From the NCBI GenBank assembly GCA_031180665.1, contig JAPSLP010000003.1:210589-274588 (forward strand): DNA of 64,000 nucleotides, written 5' to 3'. Positions 18,744-27,727 of the stretch are shown one piece after another. The number at the start of each line of letters is the position of its first letter. Position 1 is the first letter of the stretch. The notes beneath the pieces are model-generated. The model ran no database searches, was not told the origin of the DNA, and saw nothing but the letters and a program-made list of their open reading frames with translations. The translations under genes were made by a program, and so were the position numbers. The DNA is from Cupriavidus sp. GTDB lineage: Bacteria > Pseudomonadota > Gammaproteobacteria > Burkholderiales > Burkholderiaceae.

Positions 18744-20195
18744 TCAGCTCACATCCATGCAGAGGTACTTCATCTCCAGATACTCATCGATGCCGTGCTG
18801 CGAACCTTCGCGGCCCAGGCCCGACTGCTTGATGCCGCCGAACGGCGCCACCTCGTTGGAGATCAATCCGGTGTTGATGCCGACCATGCCGTACTCGAGC
18901 GCCTCGGCCACGCGCCAGATGCGCGTCAGATCGCGGGAGAAGAAATACGCGGCGAGGCCGAACTCGGTATCGTTCGCCATCGCCACCACCTCGTCGTCGC
19001 TGTCGAAGCGGAACAGCGGCGCCACCGGTCCGAAGGTTTCTTCTCGCGCTACGCGCATCGACGCCGTGGCGCCGGTGAGCACGGTGGGCTCGAAGAACGT
19101 CCCACCGAGCGCATGGCGCTTGCCGCCGGCGGCAAGGCTGGCCCCCTTTGCGATGGCATCGGCGATATGCGCCTCCACCTTCGCCACCGCGTCGGCGTCG
19201 ATCAGCGGGCCTTGGGTGACGCCGGCCTCCACGCCGTGGCCGGGGCGCAGCGAAGCGACCGCGGTCACCAACTTGCGGGCGAGCTCGTCATAGACCTTGC
19301 CGTGCACGTAGATGCGATTGGCGCAGACACAGGTCTGGCCGCTATTGCGGAACTTCGAGGCGATGATGCCCTCGACGGCCCGATCGAGATCGGCATCGTC
19401 GAAAACGATCAGCGGGGCATTGCCGCCGAGCTCCAGCGACAGCTTCTTGATCGTGCCGGCGCATTGGGCCATCAGCAAACGGCCGACCTCGGTCGACCCC
19501 GTGAAGCTGAGCTTGCGCACCGCTGCGCTGTTGCACAGTACGCCACCGATCTGCACCGGATCGCCGGTGATGACCTGCAGCACACCGGCCGGCACGCCTG
19601 CGCGCTCGGCGAGGACGGCAAGCGCCAACGCCGTCAGCGGCGTCTGCTCGGCGGGCTTGACGATGATGGTGCAGCCGGCGGCCAGCGCGGGGCCGACCTT
19701 TCGCGTGATCATCGCCGCCGGGAAATTCCACGGCGTGATGGCGGCGCACACGCCAACCGGTTGCTGCAACACCAGCAGCTTCTGGTCTGCCCGCGGGCTG
19801 GCGAGTACTTCGCCGTTGATGCGCTTGGCCTGCTCCCCGAACCACTCCAGGAACGACGCGGCATAGCCGACTTCACCGCGCGCCTCGGCCAGCGGCTTGC
19901 CCTGCTCCGCCGTCATCAGCCGGGCAAGGTCTTCCTGATGCTTCAGCATCAGCTCGGCCCAGCTGCGCAGTATGACGGCGCGCTCCTTGCCGGTACGCGC
20001 ACGCCAGGCAACCAGCGCGCGCTGCGCAGCCTCGACTGCCTGCATCGCTTCCGCGCTGCCGGCCTTGGGCACGGTCCCCAGCGTTTCGCCGGTGGCGGGG
20101 TTGATCACGGCAATGGTGTCGCCGCTTGCCGCATCGCGCCAGCCGCCGTCGAGCAGGCAGCGCGCTCGCAGCAGCGATGGATCGTTCAGTTGCAT
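18744..20195 (-). CDS. gabD: Succinate-semialdehyde dehydrogenase (GabD-type aldehyde dehydrogenase)
   Basis: The 483-residue product matches GabD in length and has the ALDH catalytic Glu256 in LELGGNAP and Cys289 in NSGQTCVCANR, plus FTGSTEVGR in the cofactor site. The second Cys two residues after the catalytic one (C-V-C) is also found in E. coli-type GabD. It oxidises succinate semialdehyde to succinate with NAD(P). Immediately upstream (12 bp) is gabT, which makes its substrate from GABA. Confidence 0.93.
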   Translation of the reverse strand: MQLNDPSLLRARCLLDGGWRDAASGDTIAVINPATGETLGTVPKAGSAEAMQAVEAAQRALVAWRARTGKERAVILRSWAELMLKHQEDLARLMTAEQGKPLAEARGEVGYAASFLEWFGEQAKRINGEVLASPRADQKLLVLQQPVGVCAAITPWNFPAAMITRKVGPALAAGCTIIVKPAEQTPLTALALAVLAERAGVPAGVLQVITGDPVQIGGVLCNSAAVRKLSFTGSTEVGRLLMAQCAGTIKKLSLELGGNAPLIVFDDADLDRAVEGIIASKFRNSGQTCVCANRIYVHGKVYDELARKLVTAVASLRPGHGVEAGVTQGPLIDADAVAKVEAHIADAIAKGASLAAGGKRHALGGTFFEPTVLTGATASMRVAREETFGPVAPLFRFDSDDEVVAMANDTEFGLAAYFFSRDLTRIWRVAEALEYGMVGINTGLISNEVAPFGGIKQSGLGREGSQHGIDEYLEMKYLCMDVS

Positions 20196-20207
20196 GCCAG
20201 TGTCCCC

Positions 20208-21494
20208 TCAGGCCGATTGCGCGGAAGACGCCGCGGTCAGCGCGTCGGTCAGCACCGCCAATGCCGCATCGAACTGCGCTTGCGGGATGGTGAGCGGATA
20301 AAGGAAGCGGATCACGTTGCCGTGCGTGCCGCAGGTCAACAGGATCAGGCCTTGCTCCAACGCGCGCTGCTGGACGCGACGCGCGTGTTCGGCGCTCGGC
20401 AGGCCGGTGGCCGGATCGACGAACTCCGCAGCGACCATCGAGCCCAAACCTCGCACCTCGGCCAGCGCGGGGCACTTCGCGCGCGCGGCCTGCAGTTGGG
20501 ATTGCAGCTGGCGGCCCAGGGCTTCGGCGCGATCGCACAGGGCTTCGTCGGCGATGACATCGATCACCGCATGTGCAGCCGCGACGGCCAGCGGGTTGCC
20601 AGCGTAGGTTCCGCCCAGCCCGCCGGGCGCCGCGGCATCCATGATCGCCGCGCGTCCGCAGACCGCCGACAGCGGCATGCCGCCGGCCAGGCTCTTGGCC
20701 ATGGTCATCAGATCCGGCTGCACGTCGTAATGCGACATCGCGAAGAGCTTGCCGGTCCGCGCAAAGCCGGTTTGCACCTCGTCGGCGATCAACAGCATGC
20801 CGTGCTGGTCGCACAGCTTGCGCAGGCCGCGCATGAAGTCGGCCGGAGCCGGATGGAAACCGCCCTCGCCTTGCACCGGCTCGATGATGATGGCCGCTAC
20901 CCGCTGCGGGTCGATATCGGTCTTGAACAGGCCTTCCAGTGCTTGCAACGCCTGTGCGGTACTGACGCCGTGCAGCGCACTGGGGAACGGCGCGTGATAG
21001 ATGTCCGAGGGGAACGGTCCGAAGCCGACCTTGTACGGCGAAACCTTGCCGGTCAGCGCCATGCCCAGCAGCGTGCGTCCGTGGAAGGCGCCGCCGAAGG
21101 CGATGACGCCCGGACGGCCGGTATGCGCGCGCGCGATCTTGATGGCGTTCTCGACGGCCTCGGCGCCGGTGGTGAACAACGCGGTCTTCTTCAGCCCCTC
21201 GATCGGTGCCAGGCTGTTGATGCGCTCGGCCAGCGAGACATAGCTCTCGTAGGGGACGATCTGGTAGGCGGTATGCGTGAACCGCTCGAGTTGGTCCGCC
21301 ACAGCCTGCATCACGCGGGGATGGCGATGGCCGGTATTGAGCACGGCGATGCCGGCGGAGAAATCGGTATAGGCGCGGCCTTCCACGTCCCACAACGTCG
21401 CGTTCTCCGCGCGCTCGGCATAGAAATCGCACATCACGCCCACACCGCGCGGGGTCGCCAGGGCACGGCGTTGATTCAGTTCCAGGTTCTTCAT
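20208..21494 (-). CDS. gabT: 4-aminobutyrate aminotransferase
   Basis: The 428-residue class III aminotransferase has Asp238 (LLIADEVQTGFARTGK) and the PLP Lys267 (MAKSLAGGMPL), one residue from the E. coli GabT position, and nearly equal length. It transfers the amino group of GABA to 2-oxoglutarate, giving succinate semialdehyde. ATG 21494 was chosen as it begins the homologous MKNLELNQRRALATPRGVG; a frame extending to 21533 would overlap the divergent regulator. Divergent MocR-type gene upstream. Confidence 0.94.
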   Translation of the reverse strand: MKNLELNQRRALATPRGVGVMCDFYAERAENATLWDVEGRAYTDFSAGIAVLNTGHRHPRVMQAVADQLERFTHTAYQIVPYESYVSLAERINSLAPIEGLKKTALFTTGAEAVENAIKIARAHTGRPGVIAFGGAFHGRTLLGMALTGKVSPYKVGFGPFPSDIYHAPFPSALHGVSTAQALQALEGLFKTDIDPQRVAAIIIEPVQGEGGFHPAPADFMRGLRKLCDQHGMLLIADEVQTGFARTGKLFAMSHYDVQPDLMTMAKSLAGGMPLSAVCGRAAIMDAAAPGGLGGTYAGNPLAVAAAHAVIDVIADEALCDRAEALGRQLQSQLQAARAKCPALAEVRGLGSMVAAEFVDPATGLPSAEHARRVQQRALEQGLILLTCGTHGNVIRFLYPLTIPQAQFDAALAVLTDALTAASSAQSA

Positions 21495-21511
21495 GTCAAG
21501 GGTGCAATCGG

Positions 21512-23134
21512 ATGAAAGCGCGGCGGATGCCACGCGTCGAAGGGAATTTCATCCGGAATTGGCGCTACAATCGAGTTCCGCTTTTGCAAATCCGATGGTG
21601 CCAATTGCGTTCGATCTGCGCCGATCTCCTGCTGCAACGACTCGGCCCCGGTGGCATCGATGCCCTCGGAAAGCCGCTCAATCGCGGCCTTTACGATTGC
21701 ATCCGCGGGGCGATCCTGGAGGGCGACCTGGCGCCCGATACGCGACTGCCTCCCTCGCGCGATCTGGCCGCCGAGATGAAGTTGTCGCGCAATACGGTGA
21801 TGTTCGCGTACGAACAATTACTGGCCGAGGGTTATGTCCGCGCACGCATCGGCAGCGGGACCTTCGTCGCCTCCACCGCTCCAGAGGCCTACCTCAACGT
21901 GGCTCGCTCCACGCCCCGCCAGGCGCCCGCTGCCGCCATGCCGGGCTTGTCGCCGCGGGGCGCGCGTCTGTTAGCAGAGGCGTCGGCTTCGTCGACCCAG
22001 TGGGGCGCCTTCATGCCAGGCGTTCCGGACGTAACCCGTTTCCCGCATCGGCGTTTCGCGCAAATATCGGCGCGACTGTGGCGGCAGCCTCGTCCCGATT
22101 GGCTCAGCTATGGCGCGGGTGGCGGCCTGCCTGCGCTTTGCGAAGCCGTCGCGGCGCATCTTCGCGTCGCGCGCTCGGTGCGGTGCGAGTCAGATCAGAT
22201 TCTCATCACCGAGGGCATCCATCAGGCCATCGACCTGGTGGTGCGATTACTGGGGTCGCCGGGTGACCGGGCCTGGGTCGAGGAACCTGGCTATTGGGGC
22301 ATCCGGAGCGTGCTGCAGATGAACGGGATCGGCATGATGGCGAGGCCGGTCGATGCCGAGGGATTGACGCTGCCGATTCAGCGGGAGCGTCGTGGCGGAG
22401 GTTCTCGCGCGAGACAAGACGCCGGTCCACCGCGCTTCATCTTCGTGACGCCTTCCCACCAGTATCCGCTCGGCGTGGTGATGAGCCTGGCGCGGCGGCG
22501 TGCATTGCTGGAATTCGCGCGTCAGCACGGCAGCTGGATCGTCGAGGACGACTACGACAGCGAATTCCGCTTCTCGGGGCAGCCCATTCCATCGCTGCAA
22601 GGAATGGAGCAGGACGCGCCGGTGATCTATATCGGCACCTTCAGCAAGACGCTCTACCCGGGGTTGCGGATGGGCTATGTGGTGGTGCCGCGCACGCTGG
22701 CCGGCGCCTTCCAACGCGGCCATGGCGAGCTTTATCGGGCCGGCCACCTGATGACACAAGCGGCGGTGGCCGAGCTGATGCAATCGGGCGAGTATGCCGC
22801 CCACATTCGCCGCATGCGGCTGCTCTACGCAAAACGGCGCAGCATCCTGGCACGATTGATAGAACGGTATCTGGGGGCGGACGCGCTGCACGAGTACGGC
22901 AGCAATGCCGGCTTGCATCTGGTGCTGCGCCTGCCCGACAGCAGCGACGATGCAGCCATTGCGGAAGCAGCACGCCAGCGCGGCATCATCGTGCGGCCGG
23001 TGTCTCGCTATTTCCTCGGCAAACCGGCGCAGCGCGGCCTGCTGTTGGGCTATGCCTGCGTGCCCGAGGAAAACATCGGGCCAGCCTTCGAGGTGTTGTT
23101 GGCGTGTGTGTTGGAGGCACGTCGGCGCTCGTAG
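21512..23134 (+). CDS. MocR/GabR-type transcriptional regulator (GntR HTH plus aminotransferase-like domain)
   Basis: The protein joins an N-terminal GntR winged helix-turn-helix (LPPSRDLAAEMKLSRNTV) to a fold-type I aminotransferase-like domain carrying the PLP Lys motif GTFSKTLYPGLRMGY, as in GabR. By analogy it would use PLP and GABA to control the divergent gabT-gabD genes. The longest frame starts at ATG 21512 behind an AAGGG site and gives 540 residues, but the first 30 residues look unrelated to the family. A TACAAT box at 21566-21571 suggests that transcription and translation could instead begin later, e.g. TTG 21605 (509 residues). Confidence 0.88.
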   Translation: MKARRMPRVEGNFIRNWRYNRVPLLQIRWCQLRSICADLLLQRLGPGGIDALGKPLNRGLYDCIRGAILEGDLAPDTRLPPSRDLAAEMKLSRNTVMFAYEQLLAEGYVRARIGSGTFVASTAPEAYLNVARSTPRQAPAAAMPGLSPRGARLLAEASASSTQWGAFMPGVPDVTRFPHRRFAQISARLWRQPRPDWLSYGAGGGLPALCEAVAAHLRVARSVRCESDQILITEGIHQAIDLVVRLLGSPGDRAWVEEPGYWGIRSVLQMNGIGMMARPVDAEGLTLPIQRERRGGGSRARQDAGPPRFIFVTPSHQYPLGVVMSLARRRALLEFARQHGSWIVEDDYDSEFRFSGQPIPSLQGMEQDAPVIYIGTFSKTLYPGLRMGYVVVPRTLAGAFQRGHGELYRAGHLMTQAAVAELMQSGEYAAHIRRMRLLYAKRRSILARLIERYLGADALHEYGSNAGLHLVLRLPDSSDDAAIAEAARQRGIIVRPVSRYFLGKPAQRGLLLGYACVPEENIGPAFEVLLACVLEARRRS

Positions 23135-23586
23135 GGGTGGATTCGGCATAAAAGGCCAGCGTCTTGCGCAGGCGTTCCAGGCCAGTACGGCTTCGCCAAT
23201 CGTATGGCGCAGCGTCTCCATCGCTGCGCGCGGCCCACGGCTCCGCGCCGCGCGGGTGCGTCCACCTCCGAGATGCCAACTTTCTGGCCCTCCGCTTGTT
23301 GGACAGGCCACATAGCATCGAACCTTGCCGACATCCACTGGGGCGCTCTTCGCGATCGTGTGGGCAAGCACGAACGTTGAAGCGCAGCACCCGGTGACGG
23401 TTTGCTTTCCTGTGCGCACTTCAGTGCCGGTTGCTTTTCCGACGTGTTGCGCAACGATCGCGCGTGCCCAGGCGCCGAGAAACGATGCGGCGTAGCCCAG
23501 GCGCCAGCGGAAACTGGTGAATGCGCTCGCCTCGCCTTTGACCTGTTCAGTCGCTCCGTCCTGCGGGCGCGCCCGGCGCCGCCGTA
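23135..23586. other. Gene-free stretch between MocR regulator and cyclase gene
   Basis: These 452 bp separate two convergent genes. Open frames on either strand do not show recognisable products. A short minus-strand stretch near 23480-23545 encodes GYAASFLGAWAR, reminiscent of aldehyde dehydrogenase GYAASFLEWF, but it is too short to call a remnant. Confidence 0.5.
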
Positions 23587-24522
23587 TCAGCGGATGGCGA
23601 CAGGATTCACGTTGACCTGCGTCGAACCGACATAGCGCGGTTGCCCCAGCACGAACAGGAATTCCCACGCCTTGTCACGCACCAGTGCGCGGCTGTCGAT
23701 CAGCTCGAGGTTATAGATGCCACGCTTGGCCAGCATGAACTGATTGACCGGAAACTCTTCGCCGCTCGGATCAGGGTACACCTCGGAGGCCCAGGTGTCG
23801 CCACCGAACGCCACGATGCCCTGGTCGGCGAGCCAGCGCGCCGCTTCCATGCCGATGCCCGGTTCCACGTCGAGGAACTGCTTGTCGTCCTTGCCAATCA
23901 GCTCAAGCCATCCGGTGTGAAACAGCACGACGTCGCCTTTGCGCAGCGTGACGCCCTGGCGCTTGAGCACCGCCTGGATATCGGCAACCTTGAATTCCGT
24001 TCCGCCTGGCACGATGGCCTTGCCATAGTGGGCGGTCATGTCCAGCACCACGCCCCGCGTGACGATCGGCGGTACCTTTTCCACGCCGAGCTTCTTCACG
24101 CCCTCCACCGTGACAATGTCCGCCGCGCGATTGCCGTTGTAGTAGACGTTGTCGATACCGATATGCCCGATGCCATTGAGCTGGGTGCCGACGCCGGTCC
24201 ATGCCACGGCGAGCTCATCATTGAAGGTAAAGCGGTTCGGCCCGAGGGTCTGGCCGGCCTGCTCCCCGGGCTGGATGTTGTACAGCTTGAAGCTGCGATG
24301 CCGGAATGCGGGCAGATTCTTGCTGACCGGAACGCCGAGCGCATAAGTCTTTCCGGTCTTGATCAGACCGGCGGCCTGCCTGACGACGTCGGGCGTCAAC
24401 AAGTTGGCCGCGCCGATTTCATCGTCCGGCCCGAACTGCGAGGGATACCAGTCGGCCGCCCATGCACCGTGAGCCGTTGCCGCCAATATCACCGCCATCG
24501 CAATCCCGCGCTTTGCTTTCAT
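23587..24522 (-). CDS. Secreted cyclase-family protein (kynurenine formamidase-like fold)
   Basis: The 311-residue product has a signal peptide (MKAKRGIAMAVILAATAHGAWA, cleavage about residue 22) and the putative cyclase domain. The usual HxGTHxDxPxH metal motif appears in a variant form, LNGIGHIGIDNVYYNGN (about residues 109-125), as in a subfamily of longer bacterial members. GVVLDMTAHYGK and FHTGW later are family motifs. It probably hydrolyses a cyclic or amide bond of an unknown periplasmic substrate. It lies 228 bp downstream of the IclR gene on the same strand. Confidence 0.85.
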   Translation of the reverse strand: MKAKRGIAMAVILAATAHGAWAADWYPSQFGPDDEIGAANLLTPDVVRQAAGLIKTGKTYALGVPVSKNLPAFRHRSFKLYNIQPGEQAGQTLGPNRFTFNDELAVAWTGVGTQLNGIGHIGIDNVYYNGNRAADIVTVEGVKKLGVEKVPPIVTRGVVLDMTAHYGKAIVPGGTEFKVADIQAVLKRQGVTLRKGDVVLFHTGWLELIGKDDKQFLDVEPGIGMEAARWLADQGIVAFGGDTWASEVYPDPSGEEFPVNQFMLAKRGIYNLELIDSRALVRDKAWEFLFVLGQPRYVGSTQVNVNPVAIR

Positions 24523-24750
24523 CGTGTTCTCCGCTGTCTGACGATCGAATCACGATTTTGCTCGGACGCTCCATGCGAAAAAACCGGCGCGACTGCGAAA
24601 GACCTTTGAATCGTACGCAAGGGTGGAGCGATCAGTTTCCCTTCGGCATCGGCAAGTTCAACCGCGGCCATCGGAAGCACCGACCGACTCGCCACTACCG
24701 AGGGCGGAAAACGCATGGATTCCCGGCATAGCGCAATCGCACGCGGTACA

Positions 24751-25584
24751 TCAATCGTCCGAAGCAGCATGTACCAACGCGCCGTTTCCACGGGGATACG
24801 GCAGCCCCGCCGGTCCCAGGAATGCCGGCGCCAGACCAGATAGCTGCTCGGCCGCTACCCGCAGTGCCGGCAGTATTTTCTTGACTGCCTGTTCGCGGCT
24901 GACTTCGGCCGACAGCAAATTGGCGCTGAGTGCCGCCACCACATTGCGTTCCTCGTCCCGAACCGGAACGGCAAGTCCGCACACGTGCGGATCGAACTCA
25001 CCGTCGACCCATGCATAGCCACTTCGCGCCACGCCCTGAAGTTCTTCGAGCAAGGCTTCCTTGCTCACCACAGTGCTGGGGGTCAGCGCAACCAGTTCGG
25101 CATGGTCGACGTAGTGGCGCAGGAACTCCGCGTTCTGAAACGCCAACAGCGCGCGGCCGGGGGCTGTGGCGTAAGCCGGCAACCGGCTGCCCATTCCCAG
25201 GCGCAGCGACATGATCTTTGGCGACGGGATGCGAAGCACGAACACGACCTCGTCGCCATCGAAGACGGCCAGCGCGCACGATTCGCCGATCTCCATGCAC
25301 AGATGTTCGAGCGTTCGCTGCGCATGCCCCCAGAACGGCAACGACGTCAGATAGGTCAGCCCCAGATTCAGAATCTTCGGCGTCAGTCGGAAGCCCTTGT
25401 CCCCGGCCGTAGCGAAACCGAGTTCGCACAGGGTAAGCAGGACCCGACGCACGACCGTGCGTGGCAGGCCCGTGGCAGCGGAGACGCTGGCCACCGTATG
25501 CGTTGCGCTTTGCCCCATTGCCTCGATGACGGCCAGGCCGCGGGCAAACGAGCGGATAAAACCTTCGTTGTCTGGATTCGCCAT
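24751..25584 (-). CDS. IclR-family transcriptional regulator (PcaR/PobR-like)
   Basis: The 277-residue product has an N-terminal winged helix (about residues 10-75, FARGLAVIEAMGQSATHTVA and GLPRTVVRRVLLTL) and the IclR effector-binding domain (LPAYATAPGRALLAF, GYAWVDGEFDPHVCGLAVPV). ATG 25584 begins the MANPDNEGFIRSFARGL homology. It is divergent from the operon starting at 25739; a perfect 15-bp palindrome in the shared promoter region is its likely operator. PcaR/PobR relatives control aromatic or aliphatic acid catabolism, often as activators. Confidence 0.92.
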   Translation of the reverse strand: MANPDNEGFIRSFARGLAVIEAMGQSATHTVASVSAATGLPRTVVRRVLLTLCELGFATAGDKGFRLTPKILNLGLTYLTSLPFWGHAQRTLEHLCMEIGESCALAVFDGDEVVFVLRIPSPKIMSLRLGMGSRLPAYATAPGRALLAFQNAEFLRHYVDHAELVALTPSTVVSKEALLEELQGVARSGYAWVDGEFDPHVCGLAVPVRDEERNVVAALSANLLSAEVSREQAVKKILPALRVAAEQLSGLAPAFLGPAGLPYPRGNGALVHAASDD

Positions 25585-25632
25585 GGAGCGTGATTTTCCT
25601 CTAGTTGGCGGTCGAAGCCCATTCAGGCGCCG

Positions 25633-25661
25633 TTGACAGTCGGCGCAAAAGCGTCTTAAAT
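25633..25661 (+). promoter_or_regulatory. Sigma-70-type promoter of the 25739 operon
   Basis: TTGACA (25633-25638) and TTAAAT (25656-25661) are separated by 17 bp and read toward the Bug gene. The -35 box is perfect and the -10 matches four of six positions. The IclR-type palindrome lies downstream of the expected start site near 25668. Confidence 0.55.
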
Positions 25662-25682
25662 AACCGCAGAGCGGATGATATT

Positions 25683-25697
25683 GTCCGCCAGGCGGAC
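25683..25697. promoter_or_regulatory. IclR-type operator palindrome
   Basis: GTCCGCC-A-GGCGGAC is a perfect 15-bp palindrome with a single central base, the form known for IclR-family sites. It is 41 bp upstream of the Bug start and downstream of the promoter at 25633-25661, a position suited to repression. Confidence 0.55.
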
Positions 25698-25738
25698 GGT
25701 CAAGAGAACCGGCGCATACGATAACGAAGGAGACAACC

Positions 25739-26719
25739 TTGAAGCTATGGACACTTCTGCGGGTGGCCGTGCCGTCGGTCGCCTTGATCATCCCTACCCT
25801 CGCCGCCGCTCAATCGCCGGCCTTCGATCCGGTCAAGCCTTTGCGGATCATTGCGCCCAGCTCTCCCGGCGGCATCCTGGATCTGACGAGCCGGCTGATC
25901 GGCAAATCGCTGAGCGATCGACTGAAGCAGCCGGTCGTGATCGAGAACGTGCCCGGCGCGGGTGGTGTGCTTGGCATCCAGGCGATGCTGAGAGCGGCGC
26001 CCGACGGACATACCCTGGTGATGGGCAGCCTTGGACCAAACGCGGCGAACTATGCGCTGCATGACAAGCTGCCCTACGCCTTCGAAGACCTGGCACCGGT
26101 CGCACACGTGCTGTCGATGCCTGACGTGGTAGTGGTGAACCCCAAGCTGCCGGTCGGCACCATCGCCGAATTGAAGACGTATGCCGCGTCGACCCCGAAG
26201 GGCCTGTCCATGGCGGTATCGACCAGCGGCTCCTCCGGGCACCTGGCCGGAGAACTGCTGAAGTTGCACACAGGCACCCCCGCCGTCAGTGTGGTGTACC
26301 GCGGCGCCGCTCCAGCGCTGACCGACCTGGTTGCCGGCCAGGTCGACTTCATGGTCGACAACCTGATCACCGCCCTGCCGCTTATTCGCGCGGGCAAGCT
26401 CCGCCCCATCGCGGTCACGACGCGCGAACGTAGCCCCGAACTGCCGGACACGCCGACCATGATGGAGCTCGGCTACAAGGACTTCGACGTATCGGTCTGG
26501 CTGGGCCTGTTCGTCTCGTCAAAGACGCCGCCAGCCGTGGTGCAAGCGCTGAACGCTGAGATCAACAAGGTCCTGGCCGAGCCCGCCGTGCGGCAGCAAT
26601 TGGCCCAGCAGGGCGGCAAGGCGACAGGCGGCAGCATCAAGGAATTCGATGCCTTCGTGCGCGCTGAAAAGGCGCGATGGGCGCAGGTCATCAAGACCAG
26701 CAACATCAAGGTCGATTGA
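25739..26719 (+). CDS. Bug/TctC-family periplasmic solute-binding protein
   Basis: The 326-residue product has a signal peptide (MKLWTLLRVAVPSVALIIPTLAAAQ) and the Bug motifs KPLRIIAPSSPGGILDLTSR and VIENVPGAGGVLGIQAMLRAAPDG. Translation starts at TTG, supported by an AAGGAGA site 8 bp upstream; there is no in-frame ATG near. It opens the large branched-acid operon and probably binds the acid that the operon degrades. No TctA/B genes are present. Confidence 0.93.
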   Translation: MKLWTLLRVAVPSVALIIPTLAAAQSPAFDPVKPLRIIAPSSPGGILDLTSRLIGKSLSDRLKQPVVIENVPGAGGVLGIQAMLRAAPDGHTLVMGSLGPNAANYALHDKLPYAFEDLAPVAHVLSMPDVVVVNPKLPVGTIAELKTYAASTPKGLSMAVSTSGSSGHLAGELLKLHTGTPAVSVVYRGAAPALTDLVAGQVDFMVDNLITALPLIRAGKLRPIAVTTRERSPELPDTPTMMELGYKDFDVSVWLGLFVSSKTPPAVVQALNAEINKVLAEPAVRQQLAQQGGKATGGSIKEFDAFVRAEKARWAQVIKTSNIKVD

Positions 26720-26813
26720 CGCAGCCATCCCAACCGGCCTGGAACGGCAGAGCAGCCGCCAACACCCCTCCCGCGTGCGCAGTGCATCAATCCATCCAGA
26801 ACAGGAATACGCC

Positions 26814-27716
26814 ATGAAGGACAAAGTCATCGTTGTCACCGGAGCGGGCAACGGAATCGGCCGCGCCATTGCCCTGATGCTCGGCCGGCACGGCGCCCGG
26901 GTCGTCGTCAACGACCTCGGCTCCAGCGGCGCCGGCGAAGGAAGCGATAGCGGCCCAGCGAGCGAAGTGGCCGCGCAGATTCGTCAGGCCGGCGGCAAGG
27001 CGGTGCCTGACAACCACTCGGTCACGACCGCCGACGGCGCGCAAGCCATCGTGCATACCGCGATCGACAGCTTCGGCAGGATCGATGGCGTGATCAACTG
27101 CGCAGGCATTCTGCGCGATCGCATCTTCCATCGTATGTCCGAGGACGAATGGCGCGGCGTGCTGGATGTTCACTTGAATGGCTGCTTCTTTGTCAGCCGG
27201 GCCGCAGCGCCGCATTTCAAGGAGCAGCAAAGCGGCACCTTCGTGCATATGACCTCCGCCGCAGGACTGGTCGGCAACTTCGGCCAGGCCAACTACGCCG
27301 CCGCCAAGCTCGGCATCGTCGCGCTCTCGAAATCGATTGCGCTCGACATGGCCCGATTCAACGTGCGCTCGAACTGCATCGCCCCCTTCGCGTGGAGCCG
27401 GCTGATCGGCACGCTGCCGAGCGAGACCGAAGCCGAGAAGGCGCGGCTGGAGCGGATGCAGTCGATGCAGCCGGAACAGATCGCGCCCGTGGCCGTATTC
27501 CTGTCGAGCGACGCGGCCGCCGATGTCAACGGCCAGGTGCTGACCGTGCGCGGCAACGAGCTGATCGTCATGAGCCAGCCGCGCCCGGTGGCCTCCATTC
27601 ATCGCTCGGAAGGCTGGACTCTGGAGACGCTGGCGGAACATGCCGTGCCCGCGATTCGGCGTGCCTTCACCCCGCTGGAGCGCTCGCCCGAGGTGTTCTG
27701 CTGGGACCCGGTTTGA
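26814..27716 (+). CDS. SDR like the (3R)-hydroxyacyl-CoA dehydrogenase part of multifunctional enzyme 2
   Basis: The 300-residue SDR has TGAGNGIG (residues 9-16), NCAG (95-98), and catalytic Ser148, Tyr161 and Lys165. VVVNDLGSSG after the Rossmann start, GVINCAGILRDRIF and GNFGQANYAAAKLGI are the hallmark sequences of the dehydrogenase domain of peroxisomal MFE-2 (HSD17B4), here as a stand-alone protein. It would oxidise a (3R)-hydroxyacyl-CoA to the 3-oxoacyl-CoA. ATG 26814 follows AGGAA; the gene for the hydratase half begins 11 bp after its stop. Confidence 0.9.
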   Translation: MKDKVIVVTGAGNGIGRAIALMLGRHGARVVVNDLGSSGAGEGSDSGPASEVAAQIRQAGGKAVPDNHSVTTADGAQAIVHTAIDSFGRIDGVINCAGILRDRIFHRMSEDEWRGVLDVHLNGCFFVSRAAAPHFKEQQSGTFVHMTSAAGLVGNFGQANYAAAKLGIVALSKSIALDMARFNVRSNCIAPFAWSRLIGTLPSETEAEKARLERMQSMQPEQIAPVAVFLSSDAAADVNGQVLTVRGNELIVMSQPRPVASIHRSEGWTLETLAEHAVPAIRRAFTPLERSPEVFCWDPV

Positions 27717-27727
27717 GGAGCATCAGC

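Noticed and set aside
18576..21515. A 979-codon plus-strand frame opposite gabD and gabT
   Set aside because: It is the antisense of two well-supported genes and shows no recognisable domain.
23480..23545. Possible aldehyde dehydrogenase remnant on the minus strand (GYAASFLGAWAR)
   Set aside because: Similarity to the GYAASFLEWF stretch of GabD covers only about 12 residues, and the surrounding sequence shows no further match.
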